Shown: positions 28,714 to 37,837 of the stretch, piece after piece | Layout: each line of letters begins with the position of its first letter | Numbering within the stretch: position 1 is the first letter of the stretch | Source: Pleomorphomonas sp. T1.2MG-36 | Lineage (GTDB): Bacteria; Pseudomonadota; Alphaproteobacteria; Rhizobiales; Pleomorphomonadaceae | Assembly (NCBI RefSeq): GCF_950100655.1 | Contig: NZ_CATNLY010000034.1 | Span: forward strand, 320,349-384,348 | Reading direction: 5' to 3' | DNA length: 64,000 nucleotides | Notes under the pieces: model-generated | Told to the model about the DNA's origin: nothing | Seen by the model: the letters and a program-made list of their open reading frames with translations, nothing else | The model's database searches: none | Made by a program: the position numbers and the translations under genes

Positions 28714-30243
28714 TCAGGCGGAGGGCGCGGTCGGCGTCCCGAAGCAAAGCGCGGCAAGCCCGGCTTGGTCGAGGCCCTCGGTGGAAACGGTGGTCGCCAC
28801 CTTGCCGTCCCGGAAGACGATGATGCGGTCGGCCATATAGACGAGCTCGGGCAGGTCGGAAGAAGCGAGCACCACCGCTCGTCCTTCGCCCGTCAGCTCG
28901 CGAAGCAGGGCATGAATGTCATAGCGAGCGCCGACGTCGACGCCGCGCGTCGGTTCGTCGAGCAGCAGGACCTCGGGCTCGCCGGCGATCGCCCGGGCGA
29001 ACACCACTTTTTGCTGGTTGCCGCCGGAGAGTTCACGAACCTTCTGTCGCGGCCCCTTGGATTTCAGCTTCACCTTCGCGCCCAGATCCACCGCCCGCCG
29101 GGCCTCCTCGGCGCGGTCGAGAACGAGGCCGAAGCGGACGAGATCGTCGAGATGCGGTAGCGACACGTTGCCGGCGATCGATGCCGACGACACAAGCCCC
29201 TCCTGACGCCGCTCGCGCGGCAGGAAGGCGAGCCCCTTGGCCCAGGCGGAGACTGGCTCCTCGATCTTCACCGGTCGTCCGGCAAGGCTGATCGCGCCGT
29301 CATGGCCGCCGTCCGCCCCGACGATCGCGCGGATGACTTCGCTCTGGCCGGCACCCTCAAGGCCGGCGAGACCAAGGATCTCGCCCTTGCGGACCTCGAA
29401 CGTCACATCCTGTAGATAAGCTGTGGACAATCCCTCGACGCTGAGGGCCACTTCGCTCGAAACCGGCGCGAGGCGTGGCGGATATCCTTCGGCAAACCGG
29501 CGCCCGATCATCAACTCGATCACTTCGAGTTTCTGAAGTCCTGCGATGTCGCGCGTCGTCACCGTGGCGCCGTCGCGCAACACGGTGAGGCGATCGGCAA
29601 GCTCCATCACCTCGTCGAGCCGGTGCGACACGTAGATGATGCCGGCCCCCGCCGCCCGCAGGCGACGGATCACCGCGAACAGGCGTTGCGATTCCTCGGC
29701 CGACAGCGCCGCCGTCGGCTCATCCATCACGTAGAGACGGGCCGGCGCGCCACCGTCTATGCTGGCATCCTGGAAGGCGGCGGCGATCTTCACCAGCATC
29801 TGGTCGCCCACCGTGAGGCGGGCCATCTTGCGTCCCGGCGGGATGTGATCGACGCCGAGTCCCGCCAGCACGGCAGTGGCGCGGCGGTTGAGACCGTCCC
29901 AGTCGATCATGATGCCCCAGCGGCGCGGATAGTCACGGCCGAGGAAAATGTTCTCGGCCACCGACAGGTGCGGCACCACCGACAGTTCCTGGTGGATGAA
30001 CCGCAGGCCGAGACGAAGCGCATCGGCCGGCGAAGCGATGGAGACCGGCGTGCCGTCGATGGCGACCGTTCCGGCGTCCGGCTTCACCACACCGGCCAGC
30101 ACCTTGATCAGCGTCGACTTGCCGGCGCCGTTCTCCCCCATCAGGGCATGCACCTCGCCGGCACGAACCTCCAGCGAGGCGCCGCCAAGCGCCCGGGCGC
30201 CGGCAAAGCTCTTGTCGAGGTCGTTGATCGAAAGCAGCGTCAT
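28714..30243 (-). CDS. ribose-type sugar ABC transporter, double ATPase
   Basis: This 509-residue RbsA-type protein has two fused nucleotide-binding domains that drive sugar uptake. The first has Walker A GENGAGKST, the signature-like LTVGDQMLVKIAAA and Walker B LYVMDEPTAAL. The second has the degenerate Walker A GLEGAGQSE typical of this class, the signature ELSGGNQQKV and Walker B LLLDEPTRGVDVGA. The ATG at 30243 gives the usual start; an ATG 13 codons earlier is also in frame. It lies 55 bases after the binding-protein stop and 11 bases before the permease. Confidence 0.93.
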   Translation of the reverse strand: MTLLSINDLDKSFAGARALGGASLEVRAGEVHALMGENGAGKSTLIKVLAGVVKPDAGTVAIDGTPVSIASPADALRLGLRFIHQELSVVPHLSVAENIFLGRDYPRRWGIMIDWDGLNRRATAVLAGLGVDHIPPGRKMARLTVGDQMLVKIAAAFQDASIDGGAPARLYVMDEPTAALSAEESQRLFAVIRRLRAAGAGIIYVSHRLDEVMELADRLTVLRDGATVTTRDIAGLQKLEVIELMIGRRFAEGYPPRLAPVSSEVALSVEGLSTAYLQDVTFEVRKGEILGLAGLEGAGQSEVIRAIVGADGGHDGAISLAGRPVKIEEPVSAWAKGLAFLPRERRQEGLVSSASIAGNVSLPHLDDLVRFGLVLDRAEEARRAVDLGAKVKLKSKGPRQKVRELSGGNQQKVVFARAIAGEPEVLLLDEPTRGVDVGARYDIHALLRELTGEGRAVVLASSDLPELVYMADRIIVFRDGKVATTVSTEGLDQAGLAALCFGTPTAPSA

Positions 30244-30298
30244 GTCGGAAACCCGGGTCGGGAGGGCGGCAACGCCGCCCATCCATTGCGAAACGCCG

Positions 30299-31231
30299 TC
30301 AGTCCTTGACGTTGTCGGCGGTGATCAGCTTGGTCGGCACGTAGATGACCGACGACTTCGGCGGCTTGCCGGAGAGCGTCTGCGCGACGGCCTCGGCGGC
30401 GGCCTTGCCGATGCCGTGGAAATCCTGCGCCATCGACGCTTCGAAGTTGCCACCGGTGGCGATCGCCTCGCGAGCCTGCGGGTTGGCGTCGATGCCGGTG
30501 ATGACGATGCCCTCGTCCTGCCGTCCCGCCGCCTCGATCGCCTGCAGAGCGCCGAGCGCCGGCTGGTCCCAGGCCGCCCAGACGGCCGAGATCGACCCCT
30601 TGTCCGGGTTGGCGGCGAGGATCGCCTCCATCTTGGCGCGGCTGTCGGCGATGCCGCCGTCCGAAACGTCGGGCGTCACGCGGTCCAAGACCTTGATGTC
30701 GGGATTGTTGCCGAACACGGCGTCGGCGATCACGCCACGCACCTGCACCGGCGGAAAGGCGTCGAACACGAACATGACGACGTTGCCCTTGCCGCCGATC
30801 CGGTTGGCGACATAGGCGGCGGTGTCGGCAGCCATGGCATAGCCGTTCGACGTGACGTTGGTGACGAGATAGGGGCTGGCGCCCGCATCCATGCCGACCA
30901 CCGGAATGCCGGCGTCCTTGACGGCGGCGAGCCCCGCCTCGACCTGCGCCGGATCGACGTTGATCACCACCGCGTCGACCTTCTGCGTCGCGGCATCCTC
31001 AAGGCGAGAGATGACGGCGGCGACATCGCCCTTGGTATCGATGACGTTGACGTCCCAGGCCTTGTCCTTGGCGGCGGCCTGGAAGGCCTCGACGTAGAAC
31101 TGGGTGCCCGGCTGGGCGAGATAGGGCGTGATCACCGCGATCTTGCCGGCCGCCATGGCGGCGCCGGTCGCGAACACGGCAGAAAGAAACAGCGCGGCGG
31201 CCGGAAGCCGCATGCGGAGCGTAGCAGTCAT
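30299..31231 (-). CDS. ribose-type sugar ABC transporter, periplasmic binding protein
   Basis: This is a periplasmic binding protein of the RbsB/LsrB type, 310 residues with a signal peptide ending AAMAA. The mature part opens GKIAVITPYLAQPGTQFYVEA and includes DAVVINVDPAQ, GIPVVGMDAG, WAAWDQPALGALQAI and VITGIDANPQAREAI, the usual two-lobe fold. The ligand-binding pattern does not match ribose or xylose proteins closely enough for me to name the sugar. The start is uncertain: ATG at 31231 (GGGGAA upstream) or 31246. It faces the FGGY kinase gene across a 262-base divergent region, suggesting shared regulation, but no regulator gene is nearby. Confidence 0.9.
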   Translation of the reverse strand: MTATLRMRLPAAALFLSAVFATGAAMAAGKIAVITPYLAQPGTQFYVEAFQAAAKDKAWDVNVIDTKGDVAAVISRLEDAATQKVDAVVINVDPAQVEAGLAAVKDAGIPVVGMDAGASPYLVTNVTSNGYAMAADTAAYVANRIGGKGNVVMFVFDAFPPVQVRGVIADAVFGNNPDIKVLDRVTPDVSDGGIADSRAKMEAILAANPDKGSISAVWAAWDQPALGALQAIEAAGRQDEGIVITGIDANPQAREAIATGGNFEASMAQDFHGIGKAAAEAVAQTLSGKPPKSSVIYVPTKLITADNVKD

Positions 31232-31493
31232 GTGTGCGTTCCCCATTTTTCTCTAGGGCCGGTCGTCGGAGGCACCTGTCCTCCTTCTCCCCGCCGGCCC
31301 AAAAACAGTTAGCAGCCGGAGGGATGCCGTTCAACACGAAGCCGGCCGATCGATCGCGATTCCTGGCGTGTCGGCAAGGCCAAGCCTCTCGTCAAACGGG
31401 TCTTTTCGGTCGGAAAGCGACAAACCGCCATGGACAGGCCGTAGCCGGCGTGGTGATCTCGGCGGCGCATTCTTTGCCAGTCGGATCTCTTCC

Positions 31494-32966
31494 ATGATGA
31501 CGCCCCTTCTCGTCGGCATCGACGTCGGCACCACCTCGGTCAAGGCCACGCTGTTCGACGCCGGTGGCACGGCGCTCCGCGCCTTCGCCGACCCGTATCC
31601 CATGCTGCGACCGGCACCCGGGCTCGCCGAACAGGACCCCGCCGATTGGACCAGGCGCGTTTCGGCGGCGCTGACGCGCCTGTCGGACGGTTTGACGGAT
31701 GGCGCGGTCGCAGCCGTCGGCTTGACCAGCCAGGTCAACACCCATGTGTTCGTTGGCATGGACGGCGCGCCGCTGATGCCTGCCATCACCTGGCAGGACG
31801 GCCGCGCCGGCGCGGAAGCGGCCGAACTCGATGCGCAGATTTCCTCCGAGGAACGCATCGGCTGGTGGGGGGCGCCGCTGCCGATCGATGCCAGCCATCC
31901 GCTTGCCCGGGCCCTCTGGTTGAAGCGGCATCACCCCGACCTCTGGGGGCGGACGCGCTGGATGATGGCACCCAAGGACTATTGTCTTTTCCAGCTCACC
32001 GGCGAGCCGACGGCCGACCCGATGACCGCCTTCGGCGTCATCGATCAATCGCTCGCCTACGTGCCCCGCCTTCTCGACCTCGTTCCGGGCATCGCCGACC
32101 GTCTGCCACCGCTTCGGAGCTTCACCCAGTCAGCCGGCCGCATCCGGGCGGGACTGCCGCTCGCCGGCGCACCGATGGTGACCGGCGCCATGGATGCCTG
32201 GGCCGGCCTCATCGGCACCGGCGCGCTTGGCAACGGCGAATGCATGTACCTGTCGGGCACGTCGGAGATCGTCGGTCTGGTGTCGAGCGTGCGCCATCCC
32301 GCCGCCGGCGTCATCGCATTCCCGACCTGTGAGGGCATCACCATGCATGCCGGCCCGACGCAGGCCGGCGGCGCCTCGCTCGCTTGGCTGTCGAACCTCA
32401 CGGGACGCTCGCCCTCGGAGCTGTCGGCCCTCGTCGCCGCCAGCGATCCCCATCGTCCGACGCCGCTGTTCCTGCCCCACCTTCAGGGCGAACGCGCCCC
32501 GATCTGGGATATCGGCGCGCGCGGCGCCTTCGTCGGGCTGGACGGCTCGATGGGACCGGCCGAGCTGACGCGCGCCGTCTTCGAGGGCGTGGCCTCATCG
32601 GTGCGTTGGCTGCTTGAGGCGCTGGAGGCATCGGCCGGGCGGGCGGCAACCGGCTTCTCGATGGCCGGCGGCGGCGGCGCTTCCGACCCGTGGTGCCAGA
32701 TTCGCGCCGACATGCTGGACCGACCGATCCGCCGCCTCAAGACGCTCGATGCCGGCGTTCTCGGGGCCGCCATCCTGGCCGGTGTCGGTGCAGGCTGTTT
32801 CCCATCGATCGACGCGGCGGCGAGCAGCCTGGTCGTCACCGACCGCTTGTTCGAGCCCGACCCGTCACGGCGCGATCGGATGGATTTTCTCTATGGCGAG
32901 TATCGCGCACTCTACGCGGCGCTGAAGCCATTCAACGCGGCGCGCGCGGCCTTTTCCGGCTGGTAA
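31494..32966 (+). CDS. FGGY-family carbohydrate kinase
   Basis: This is a sugar kinase of the FGGY family, 490 residues, closest in pattern to xylulokinases. It opens LLVGIDVGTTSVKATLFD (phosphate loop), has VAAVGLTSQ and PAITWQDGRA in the substrate region, the catalytic aspartate in VTGAMDAWAGLIG, then MYLSGTSE and the FGGY C-terminal signature region FSMAGGGGASDPWCQIRADML. Likely substrates are ketoses or sugar alcohols. It is divergent from the ribose-type transporter. Two adjacent ATG codons (31494, 31497) are possible starts, with a weak ribosome site. Whether it shares a substrate with the PfkB kinase on the other strand is open. Confidence 0.88.
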   Translation: MMTPLLVGIDVGTTSVKATLFDAGGTALRAFADPYPMLRPAPGLAEQDPADWTRRVSAALTRLSDGLTDGAVAAVGLTSQVNTHVFVGMDGAPLMPAITWQDGRAGAEAAELDAQISSEERIGWWGAPLPIDASHPLARALWLKRHHPDLWGRTRWMMAPKDYCLFQLTGEPTADPMTAFGVIDQSLAYVPRLLDLVPGIADRLPPLRSFTQSAGRIRAGLPLAGAPMVTGAMDAWAGLIGTGALGNGECMYLSGTSEIVGLVSSVRHPAAGVIAFPTCEGITMHAGPTQAGGASLAWLSNLTGRSPSELSALVAASDPHRPTPLFLPHLQGERAPIWDIGARGAFVGLDGSMGPAELTRAVFEGVASSVRWLLEALEASAGRAATGFSMAGGGGASDPWCQIRADMLDRPIRRLKTLDAGVLGAAILAGVGAGCFPSIDAAASSLVVTDRLFEPDPSRRDRMDFLYGEYRALYAALKPFNAARAAFSGW

Positions 32967-32978
32967 GCCGGCGAAAGC

Positions 32979-33001
32979 CCCCGGCAGCCGAACTGCCGGG
33001 G
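32979..33001. terminator. hairpin between convergent kinase genes
   Basis: A perfect 9-base stem (32979-32987 with 32993-33001) with loop CCGAA lies between the convergent FGGY and PfkB kinase genes, 12 bases after one stop and 9 after the other. There is no T run, so it is a weak or bidirectional terminator. Confidence 0.5.
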
Positions 33002-33010
33002 ACATCGTCG

Positions 33011-34024
33011 TCAGGTTCGCCAACCCCAGGCATCCGCCAGCTTCAGCGTCTCCTGCCAGCCGACCACGGATCCTGACGTGGTGACCGAACGCAGCGAGCA
33101 GGCCGCCGTGGCGTGTGCCAGCGCCAGCGATTTCTCGAGCGGCCAATCCTCGTGAACGCCATAGATCATGCCAGCGGCAAAGGCGTCGCCGGCCCCGTTG
33201 GCCCCGATCACCAGATCGGGCGGGATGGCGCACGAGGTTTTCCTGGCCACCGTGCCATCGCGCGTCACGGCGATGGCAAGCTTCGGCCAGTGAACCACCA
33301 CCAGCTCCATGGCGCCATCGTCGAGCACCTTCCGCGCCGCCGCCTCGCAAAGGTCGGCGTCGGTCACGCCATGGCTGACGGTGGGAAGCCCGGCCAACGC
33401 TCCGATCTCGACGTCATTGACCACGACATAGTCGAGATGATCGAGACAGGGCATGACGGTATCGGCGAGGATGCGGGGTTCGAGGCTGGCCAGCTCGATG
33501 TTGGTCTTGAGTCCAGCCGCGCGCGCCTTCTTGAGTATCGTCACCCAGCCATTGTCGCCATCCTCCCAGACGCCGTCGAGCTGCTTATGGAAGCCCGGCA
33601 GCCCCAGGTGAAGGATGCGCCCAGTCGTCGCCGCGAGATCGAAATGATCGGGCGTGAGCGCCGCCGCCACCGCTTTCGCGAACAGATGCGTACGGCGGTG
33701 GGTCGCCGCAGAGGCATAGGCGTCGGTAAACTGCGTCGGCAGCGAACCGTCGACGTGCATTTGGCGGTGATCGATGCCAGCTTCCTCGGCGATGCCGCGC
33801 AGAAACCGCCCGCCTTCGTCGTCACCGACGATGGCGATGGTCTCAACGGGCATGTTCGGATCGAGATGGCGGATATCGACCGCAAGGTTGCAGCCGGAAC
33901 CGCCGCCGGCCAGTTCCTGGGAGAGGATTTCGACAATGCCGTCCTCCTCCGGCCAGAAGCTGACCACGCGGTTGTTGTCGACGCACCAGGTCCCTCCGGT
34001 GACGATGCCGCGTCTTGCCGCCAT
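33011..34024 (-). CDS. PfkB-family sugar kinase
   Basis: This 337-residue ribokinase-family enzyme phosphorylates a sugar with ATP. Family marks are the early glycine pair in LAGGGSGCNLAVDI, IVGDDEGGRFL, the nucleotide region VVNDVEIGAL, and the anion-hole/catalytic motif IGANGAGDAFAAGM with Asp280 as base. The opening GTWCVDNNR differs from fructokinase and 2-keto-3-deoxygluconate kinase. It starts two bases after the aldolase-like gene stop, so the two form an operon and probably act in sequence: phosphorylation of a ketose, then cleavage. The substrate is unassigned. Confidence 0.88.
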   Translation of the reverse strand: MAARRGIVTGGTWCVDNNRVVSFWPEEDGIVEILSQELAGGGSGCNLAVDIRHLDPNMPVETIAIVGDDEGGRFLRGIAEEAGIDHRQMHVDGSLPTQFTDAYASAATHRRTHLFAKAVAAALTPDHFDLAATTGRILHLGLPGFHKQLDGVWEDGDNGWVTILKKARAAGLKTNIELASLEPRILADTVMPCLDHLDYVVVNDVEIGALAGLPTVSHGVTDADLCEAAARKVLDDGAMELVVVHWPKLAIAVTRDGTVARKTSCAIPPDLVIGANGAGDAFAAGMIYGVHEDWPLEKSLALAHATAACSLRSVTTSGSVVGWQETLKLADAWGWRT

Positions 34025-34026
34025 GA

Positions 34027-35055
34027 TCAGGCGAGCCCGGCCTTGAGCGGCTTCTCCGTCACTTCAAGATCGGCGGCGAGCTCGCGACTCGGCTTGATCC
34101 CGGCCTTGGCGAGATCGCCGTGGTAGGACTTTACCGCCTCCGACGGCGTGAGATCGCCGCTCGCCACCGCCCGCATATGCTTGACCATGCTGAGCGGATC
34201 CTCGGCGAGGTTGATCTTGCGGCCGAACAGAGCGACGCGGGCGCCGTATTTCTCGGACTGGAAGAGCAGCTCGTAGCAATCGCGCGTCGTGCCGGCGCCA
34301 CCGCCAAGCACGCCGACGATGATCGTCGGATCGTAGGAGGCCAGCTCCTCCATCGCCCTGGGGCCGTTGTAGGCGATCTTCAGGAACTCCGGCCGGTCGG
34401 CCTTCGTCACGCCGGCAAGGCAGCGGGCGATGCAGTCGTTGATGTAGTGCGGCACGAGATCGGCATCGATACCGGTGTCGACATTGGGGTTGAACACCTC
34501 AAGGAAGTACTTGAAGCCGTTCAGCGATGCCTCGTAGCGGAAATCGCTAAACGCCTCGAGCGAGGCGTAGTCGTGATCGAGATCGTTGTTGAAGGTCATC
34601 GAATAGAGGCCGAGGTCGGTGCCGACCAGCGGTGCGCCGGGCGCCGGATCGACGGTGCCGGTCGTCACGCGCGACAGCGACGCGGTGCGGAACGGCCGCG
34701 ACGGCTTCTTGGGGTAGACGCCACCACGTACGAACCAGATGTCGGTCGTGTCGTTGGCGCGGATGGCCGGCTTCACCTTGGAATTCTTGTAGACGCCATG
34801 TTCGTTGAGCAGCTCAAGACTGGAGGCCGACGTCAGCATGATATCGACGATGTCCTGCTCGACGATGGCGCGGACGTTCTCAAGAAACTCCGGGCGCGTC
34901 TGGTAGCGACCGAGCGTTCCGTCCTTGGCTCTGAGGGGACCGGCGCCGGGGATCGACGGCCCCATGTCCGGGTCCTTGGCATCGGCGATGATGAAATCGG
35001 CGCGCGTGTAGGCGCCCGCCCGGATGCGGGCAAGCTTCTCGTCAAGACGGAACAT
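34027..35055 (-). CDS. class I aldolase-like (beta/alpha)8-barrel protein
   Basis: I recognise this 342-residue protein as a barrel of the FbaB/DhnA/LacD type rather than a named enzyme. Supporting features are FLKIAYNGP with candidate Schiff-base Lys226, IIVGVLGGGAGTTRDCYELL and the phosphate-loop-like ARVALFGRKINLAEDPLSM near 275, where class I aldolases have a Gly-Arg-Asn-Ile segment. The opening LDEKLARIRAGAYTRADFIIADAKDPDMG is distinctive. GGAG lies six bases before the ATG. Coupling to a PfkB kinase suggests cleavage of a phosphorylated ketose to triose units, as in tagatose or sulfofructose pathways. The reaction is inference. Confidence 0.7.
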   Translation of the reverse strand: MFRLDEKLARIRAGAYTRADFIIADAKDPDMGPSIPGAGPLRAKDGTLGRYQTRPEFLENVRAIVEQDIVDIMLTSASSLELLNEHGVYKNSKVKPAIRANDTTDIWFVRGGVYPKKPSRPFRTASLSRVTTGTVDPAPGAPLVGTDLGLYSMTFNNDLDHDYASLEAFSDFRYEASLNGFKYFLEVFNPNVDTGIDADLVPHYINDCIARCLAGVTKADRPEFLKIAYNGPRAMEELASYDPTIIVGVLGGGAGTTRDCYELLFQSEKYGARVALFGRKINLAEDPLSMVKHMRAVASGDLTPSEAVKSYHGDLAKAGIKPSRELAADLEVTEKPLKAGLA

Positions 35056-35388
35056 CGGTCACTCCAATCCGCCGGTGCCGGGCCCTCCCCGGCCGCGCGG
35101 CTCCACGTTTCCTCCCGCCCTCCTGCCAACGGCGAAAAGGCGGCCCATTTTCTTGCGCTCGGGTCGCAGCCCGATCCACGGATCGTCACGCGCCCGCCCC
35201 GCATGTTGTGACGGTTCAAAGCGGGTGACAAGCCCCGTTCCGGCTTAAGGGCAGTGCTTGACGGCCGATGCGACCAAAGACGGAAGGCGCGTCGCCTGCA
35301 CCCCAAGGCCCATGCTTCCGCGCAAGGCGCGATCCCGATATAGCTTGCCCCAGGCCCACAGCAGGCTCCGTCCTAGCGGGAGAAAACA
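35056..35388. other. 333-base divergent region, promoters expected
   Basis: This gap separates the divergent aldolase-like and ferredoxin-reductase genes and should hold both promoters. A GATATA at about 35335 could be a -10 for the reductase gene, but its -35 is poor. I see no clear operator, RNA gene or conserved small frame here. Confidence 0.4.
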
Positions 35389-36600
35389 ATGAGCGATCCC
35401 ATTGTCATCATTGGCGCCGGCCAGGCAGCCGCCGCCTTCGCGGGCAAGCTCCGCGCGCTCGGGTCCGACCGTCCCGTGACGATCGTGGGCGACGAGCCGG
35501 TCCTGCCCTACCAGCGTCCGCCGCTGTCCAAGAAGTATCTTGTCGGCGAGGCGACCTTCGACCGGCTGCTGCTGAAGCCGCCGGCCTGGTACGAAGCCAA
35601 TGACGTGACGGTGCTGACCGGCCGCAAGGCCACCGCAATCGACAGGACGCGACGGGTCGCCGCCCTCGATGACGGACAGGAGCTTGCCTATGCCACTCTG
35701 GTTCTGGCGACCGGCGCCACGCCGCGCCGCCTTCCGCCGGTGATCGGCGGCGACCTTCAGGGCGTCTACACGCTCCGCGACAAGGCCGACGCCGACGCGC
35801 TGATGGCGGATTTCCAACCCGGGCGTCGCCTGCTGGTGATCGGCGGCGGCTATGTCGGCCTGGAGACGGCGGCGGTTGCCAGAACGCGCGGCCTCGAGGT
35901 CACGGTCATCGAACTCGCCGACCGCATCCTGAAGCGCGTCGCCGCCGCCGCGACGGCGGACCTCGTCCGCGATCTGCATCGCACCCACGGCGTCGACATC
36001 CTCGAAAGCACGTCCATCGTTCGTCTGGTCGGCACCGAAGGTCACCTTACCGGTGCCGAGCTGATGGACGGCAGGACGATCGCCGCCGATCTCGCCGTCG
36101 TCGGCATCGGTGTGGCGCCCAATGCGGGCTTGGCCGAAGCCTCGGGCCTTGCCGTCGACGACGGCATCCTGGTCGACGAGCTCGCACGCACCTCCGACCC
36201 CGACATTCTTGCAATCGGCGACTGCGCGCGCTTCCCTTACGGTGATCGGCTGGTTCGCCTTGAGTCGGTGCAGAACGCTTTCGACCAAGGAGAAGCCGCC
36301 GCCGCGGCGCTGATCGGCATGGGCGGCGCCTACGTGCCGCAACCATGGTTCTGGTCCGACCAGTATGACGCCAAGCTGCAGATCGCCGGCCTCCACCACG
36401 GTTACGACGACACGCTGAAGGCGGACGGCCCACGCCCGGGCAGCCACGCGGTCTGGTATTTTGCGGCAGGGGCGATGATCGCCGTCGACGCTTTCAATTT
36501 CCCCGCCGCCTTCGTGACGGCGAAAAAGCTTCTGGAAGCCGGCAAGCGCATAGCCCGTCACGACATCGAGACGAAGCCGCTCAAGGAACTGCTGGGATGA
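35389..36600 (+). CDS. FAD-dependent ferredoxin/rhodocoxin-type reductase
   Basis: This 403-residue flavoprotein belongs to the NAD(P)H-ferredoxin/putidaredoxin reductase family. It has the FAD-binding IVIIGAGQAAAAFAG (4-18), LPYQRPPLSKKYL, the NAD(P)H-binding LLVIGGGYVGLETA near 147 and the second FAD motif ILAIGDCARFPYG near 273. The C-terminal reductase domain contains PWFWSDQYDAKLQIAG. Such enzymes pass electrons from NAD(P)H to a 2Fe-2S ferredoxin serving a P450 or ring-hydroxylating oxygenase. No ferredoxin or oxygenase gene is adjacent, so the partner is unknown. GGGAGAA precedes the ATG. Confidence 0.88.
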   Translation: MSDPIVIIGAGQAAAAFAGKLRALGSDRPVTIVGDEPVLPYQRPPLSKKYLVGEATFDRLLLKPPAWYEANDVTVLTGRKATAIDRTRRVAALDDGQELAYATLVLATGATPRRLPPVIGGDLQGVYTLRDKADADALMADFQPGRRLLVIGGGYVGLETAAVARTRGLEVTVIELADRILKRVAAAATADLVRDLHRTHGVDILESTSIVRLVGTEGHLTGAELMDGRTIAADLAVVGIGVAPNAGLAEASGLAVDDGILVDELARTSDPDILAIGDCARFPYGDRLVRLESVQNAFDQGEAAAAALIGMGGAYVPQPWFWSDQYDAKLQIAGLHHGYDDTLKADGPRPGSHAVWYFAAGAMIAVDAFNFPAAFVTAKKLLEAGKRIARHDIETKPLKELLG

Positions 36601-36616
36601 GAAGAAGGGGCTCGGG

Positions 36617-36648
36617 CCGTCCTCGACGCAAGAACATTACGAGGACGG
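36617..36648. terminator. hairpin after the reductase gene
   Basis: CCGTCCTCG and CGAGGACGG form a perfect 9-base stem with a 14-base loop, 17 bases past the reductase stop. There is no T run. It may be a Rho-dependent or processing structure. Confidence 0.4.
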
Positions 36649-36825
36649 ACCCGGTGTCCATTCGGACCGGCCGGCTACGCGCGACCTGATGCCGACGCAG
36701 AGGAGTTTCGTCGATCATGGTTGCGATTCGGTTTCCGGGCACAATTTTGCCGACTTCAACATATGGCCCAAAATGAACCGAAGGGGTGCTATATGTTGAT
36801 CGCCTCGGCAGCACGCCCCCATTCG

Positions 36826-36840
36826 CGTTGCAAATTGCAA
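36826..36840. promoter_or_regulatory. GTTGCAA palindrome near the gpsA end
   Basis: GTTGCAAATTGCAAC has perfect 7-base arms around one central base. It lies in the 253-base convergent region between the reductase and gpsA genes, where no promoter is expected. A protein-binding site is possible; I cannot name the protein. The rest of the region holds no gene I would call. Confidence 0.3.
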
Positions 36841-36853
36841 CGGCCAGCCGATT

Positions 36854-37837
36854 TCAGATGATATTTTCCCGCTTGAGCGGACGCGCCATCAGCCGGTCGA
36901 CGGCATCGTCGACCGAAAGGCGGCCGGCGAGCACCTCGGCCACGGCGGCCATGATCGGAACCTCGACCGAAAAGTCGGCCGCCTTCTGAACGGCGATACC
37001 GACGGTAGCAGCGCCTTCAGCCAGTTTGCCGAAGCTTGCCGGCGGCTCTCCCCGGCCGATGCCAAGCCCGAAGGAATAGTTTCGCGACTGGGTGGACGAG
37101 CAGGTCAGCACCAGATCGCCAAAGCCGGAGAGGCCCATCAGCGTCTCGGCCTCGGCACCGAAGGCGGCGGCCAGCCGGCGCATCTCGACGAAGCCGCGCG
37201 TGATGACGGCCGCCTGCGCCGACGCACCGAGCGCGCGGCCGGCGACGATGCCGGCGGCGATCGCCAACACGTTCTTCAACGCGCCGCCCATCTCGACGCC
37301 GGCGATGTCGGTGGCGGCATAGGGCCGGAACGTGGGACCGGCGAGCCGGCGGCAAATGGCGTCGGCAAGCGCCGCGTCCTCGGCGGCGATCGTCACCGCC
37401 GTCGGCAAGCCGCGCGCCACATCGTCGGCGAAACCAGGCCCCGACAGCACAGCCACTCGCCGACCCGGAAGCGCCGCCCCGATTGCGACCGACGGCCGGG
37501 CGCCGGTTGCCTGTTCGATGCCCTTGGCGCAGGAGACGATCGCCGTTTCCGACCCGACGACCTCGGCAAGCGTCGCCGCCGCCAGTCGGCAGGACTGGGC
37601 GGGTACGGCAAGGAGCACGAGCTCGACACCCGCAAGCGAGGCCGGATCGAAATGGGCCGTTATCGCCGACGGAAAGACGGCATCCGGAAGATGCGCGCTA
37701 CGCCGCGTGGCGTTCAGCCTGTCGGCCTCGCCGGCATCCCGGCCGCAAAGGATCACCTCGGCGCCCGCCCGCGCCGCCGTCAACGCCAACGCCGAGCCCC
37801 AGGCGCCGGCTCCGTAGACGCCGATGGTGTTGGTCAT
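36854..37837 (-). CDS. gpsA: glycerol-3-phosphate dehydrogenase [NAD(P)+]
   Basis: GpsA makes sn-glycerol 3-phosphate from dihydroxyacetone phosphate for phospholipid synthesis. The 327-residue cytoplasmic enzyme shows the Rossmann motif [12 protein letters not shown] (7-18), [32 protein letters not shown], the catalytic-lysine block [16 protein letters not shown] and [14 protein letters not shown]. The Cys-Ser-Ser substitution in the last motif (often CTSxxSRN) is minor. Its ATG overlaps the tsaD stop as ATGA (37834-37837), a common arrangement in Hyphomicrobiales. Confidence 0.95.
   Translation of the reverse strand: MTNTIGVYGAGAWGSALALTAARAGAEVILCGRDAGEADRLNATRRSAHLPDAVFPSAITAHFDPASLAGVELVLLAVPAQSCRLAAATLAEVVGSETAIVSCAKGIEQATGARPSVAIGAALPGRRVAVLSGPGFADDVARGLPTAVTIAAEDAALADAICRRLAGPTFRPYAATDIAGVEMGGALKNVLAIAAGIVAGRALGASAQAAVITRGFVEMRRLAAAFGAEAETLMGLSGFGDLVLTCSSTQSRNYSFGLGIGRGEPPASFGKLAEGAATVGIAVQKAADFSVEVPIMAAVAEVLAGRLSVDDAVDRLMARPLKRENII

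Noticed and set aside
24218..35055. Classical sulfoglycolysis (sulfo-EMP) as an explanation of the sugar cluster.
   Set aside because: No sulfolactaldehyde reductase, sulfonate exporter or sulfoquinovosidase; the GH31 at 54.5 kb lacks the sulfoquinovosidase pattern.
36581..36814. A 77-codon minus-strand frame between the reductase gene and gpsA.
   Set aside because: Overlaps the end of the reductase gene, no conserved features and no ribosome site.
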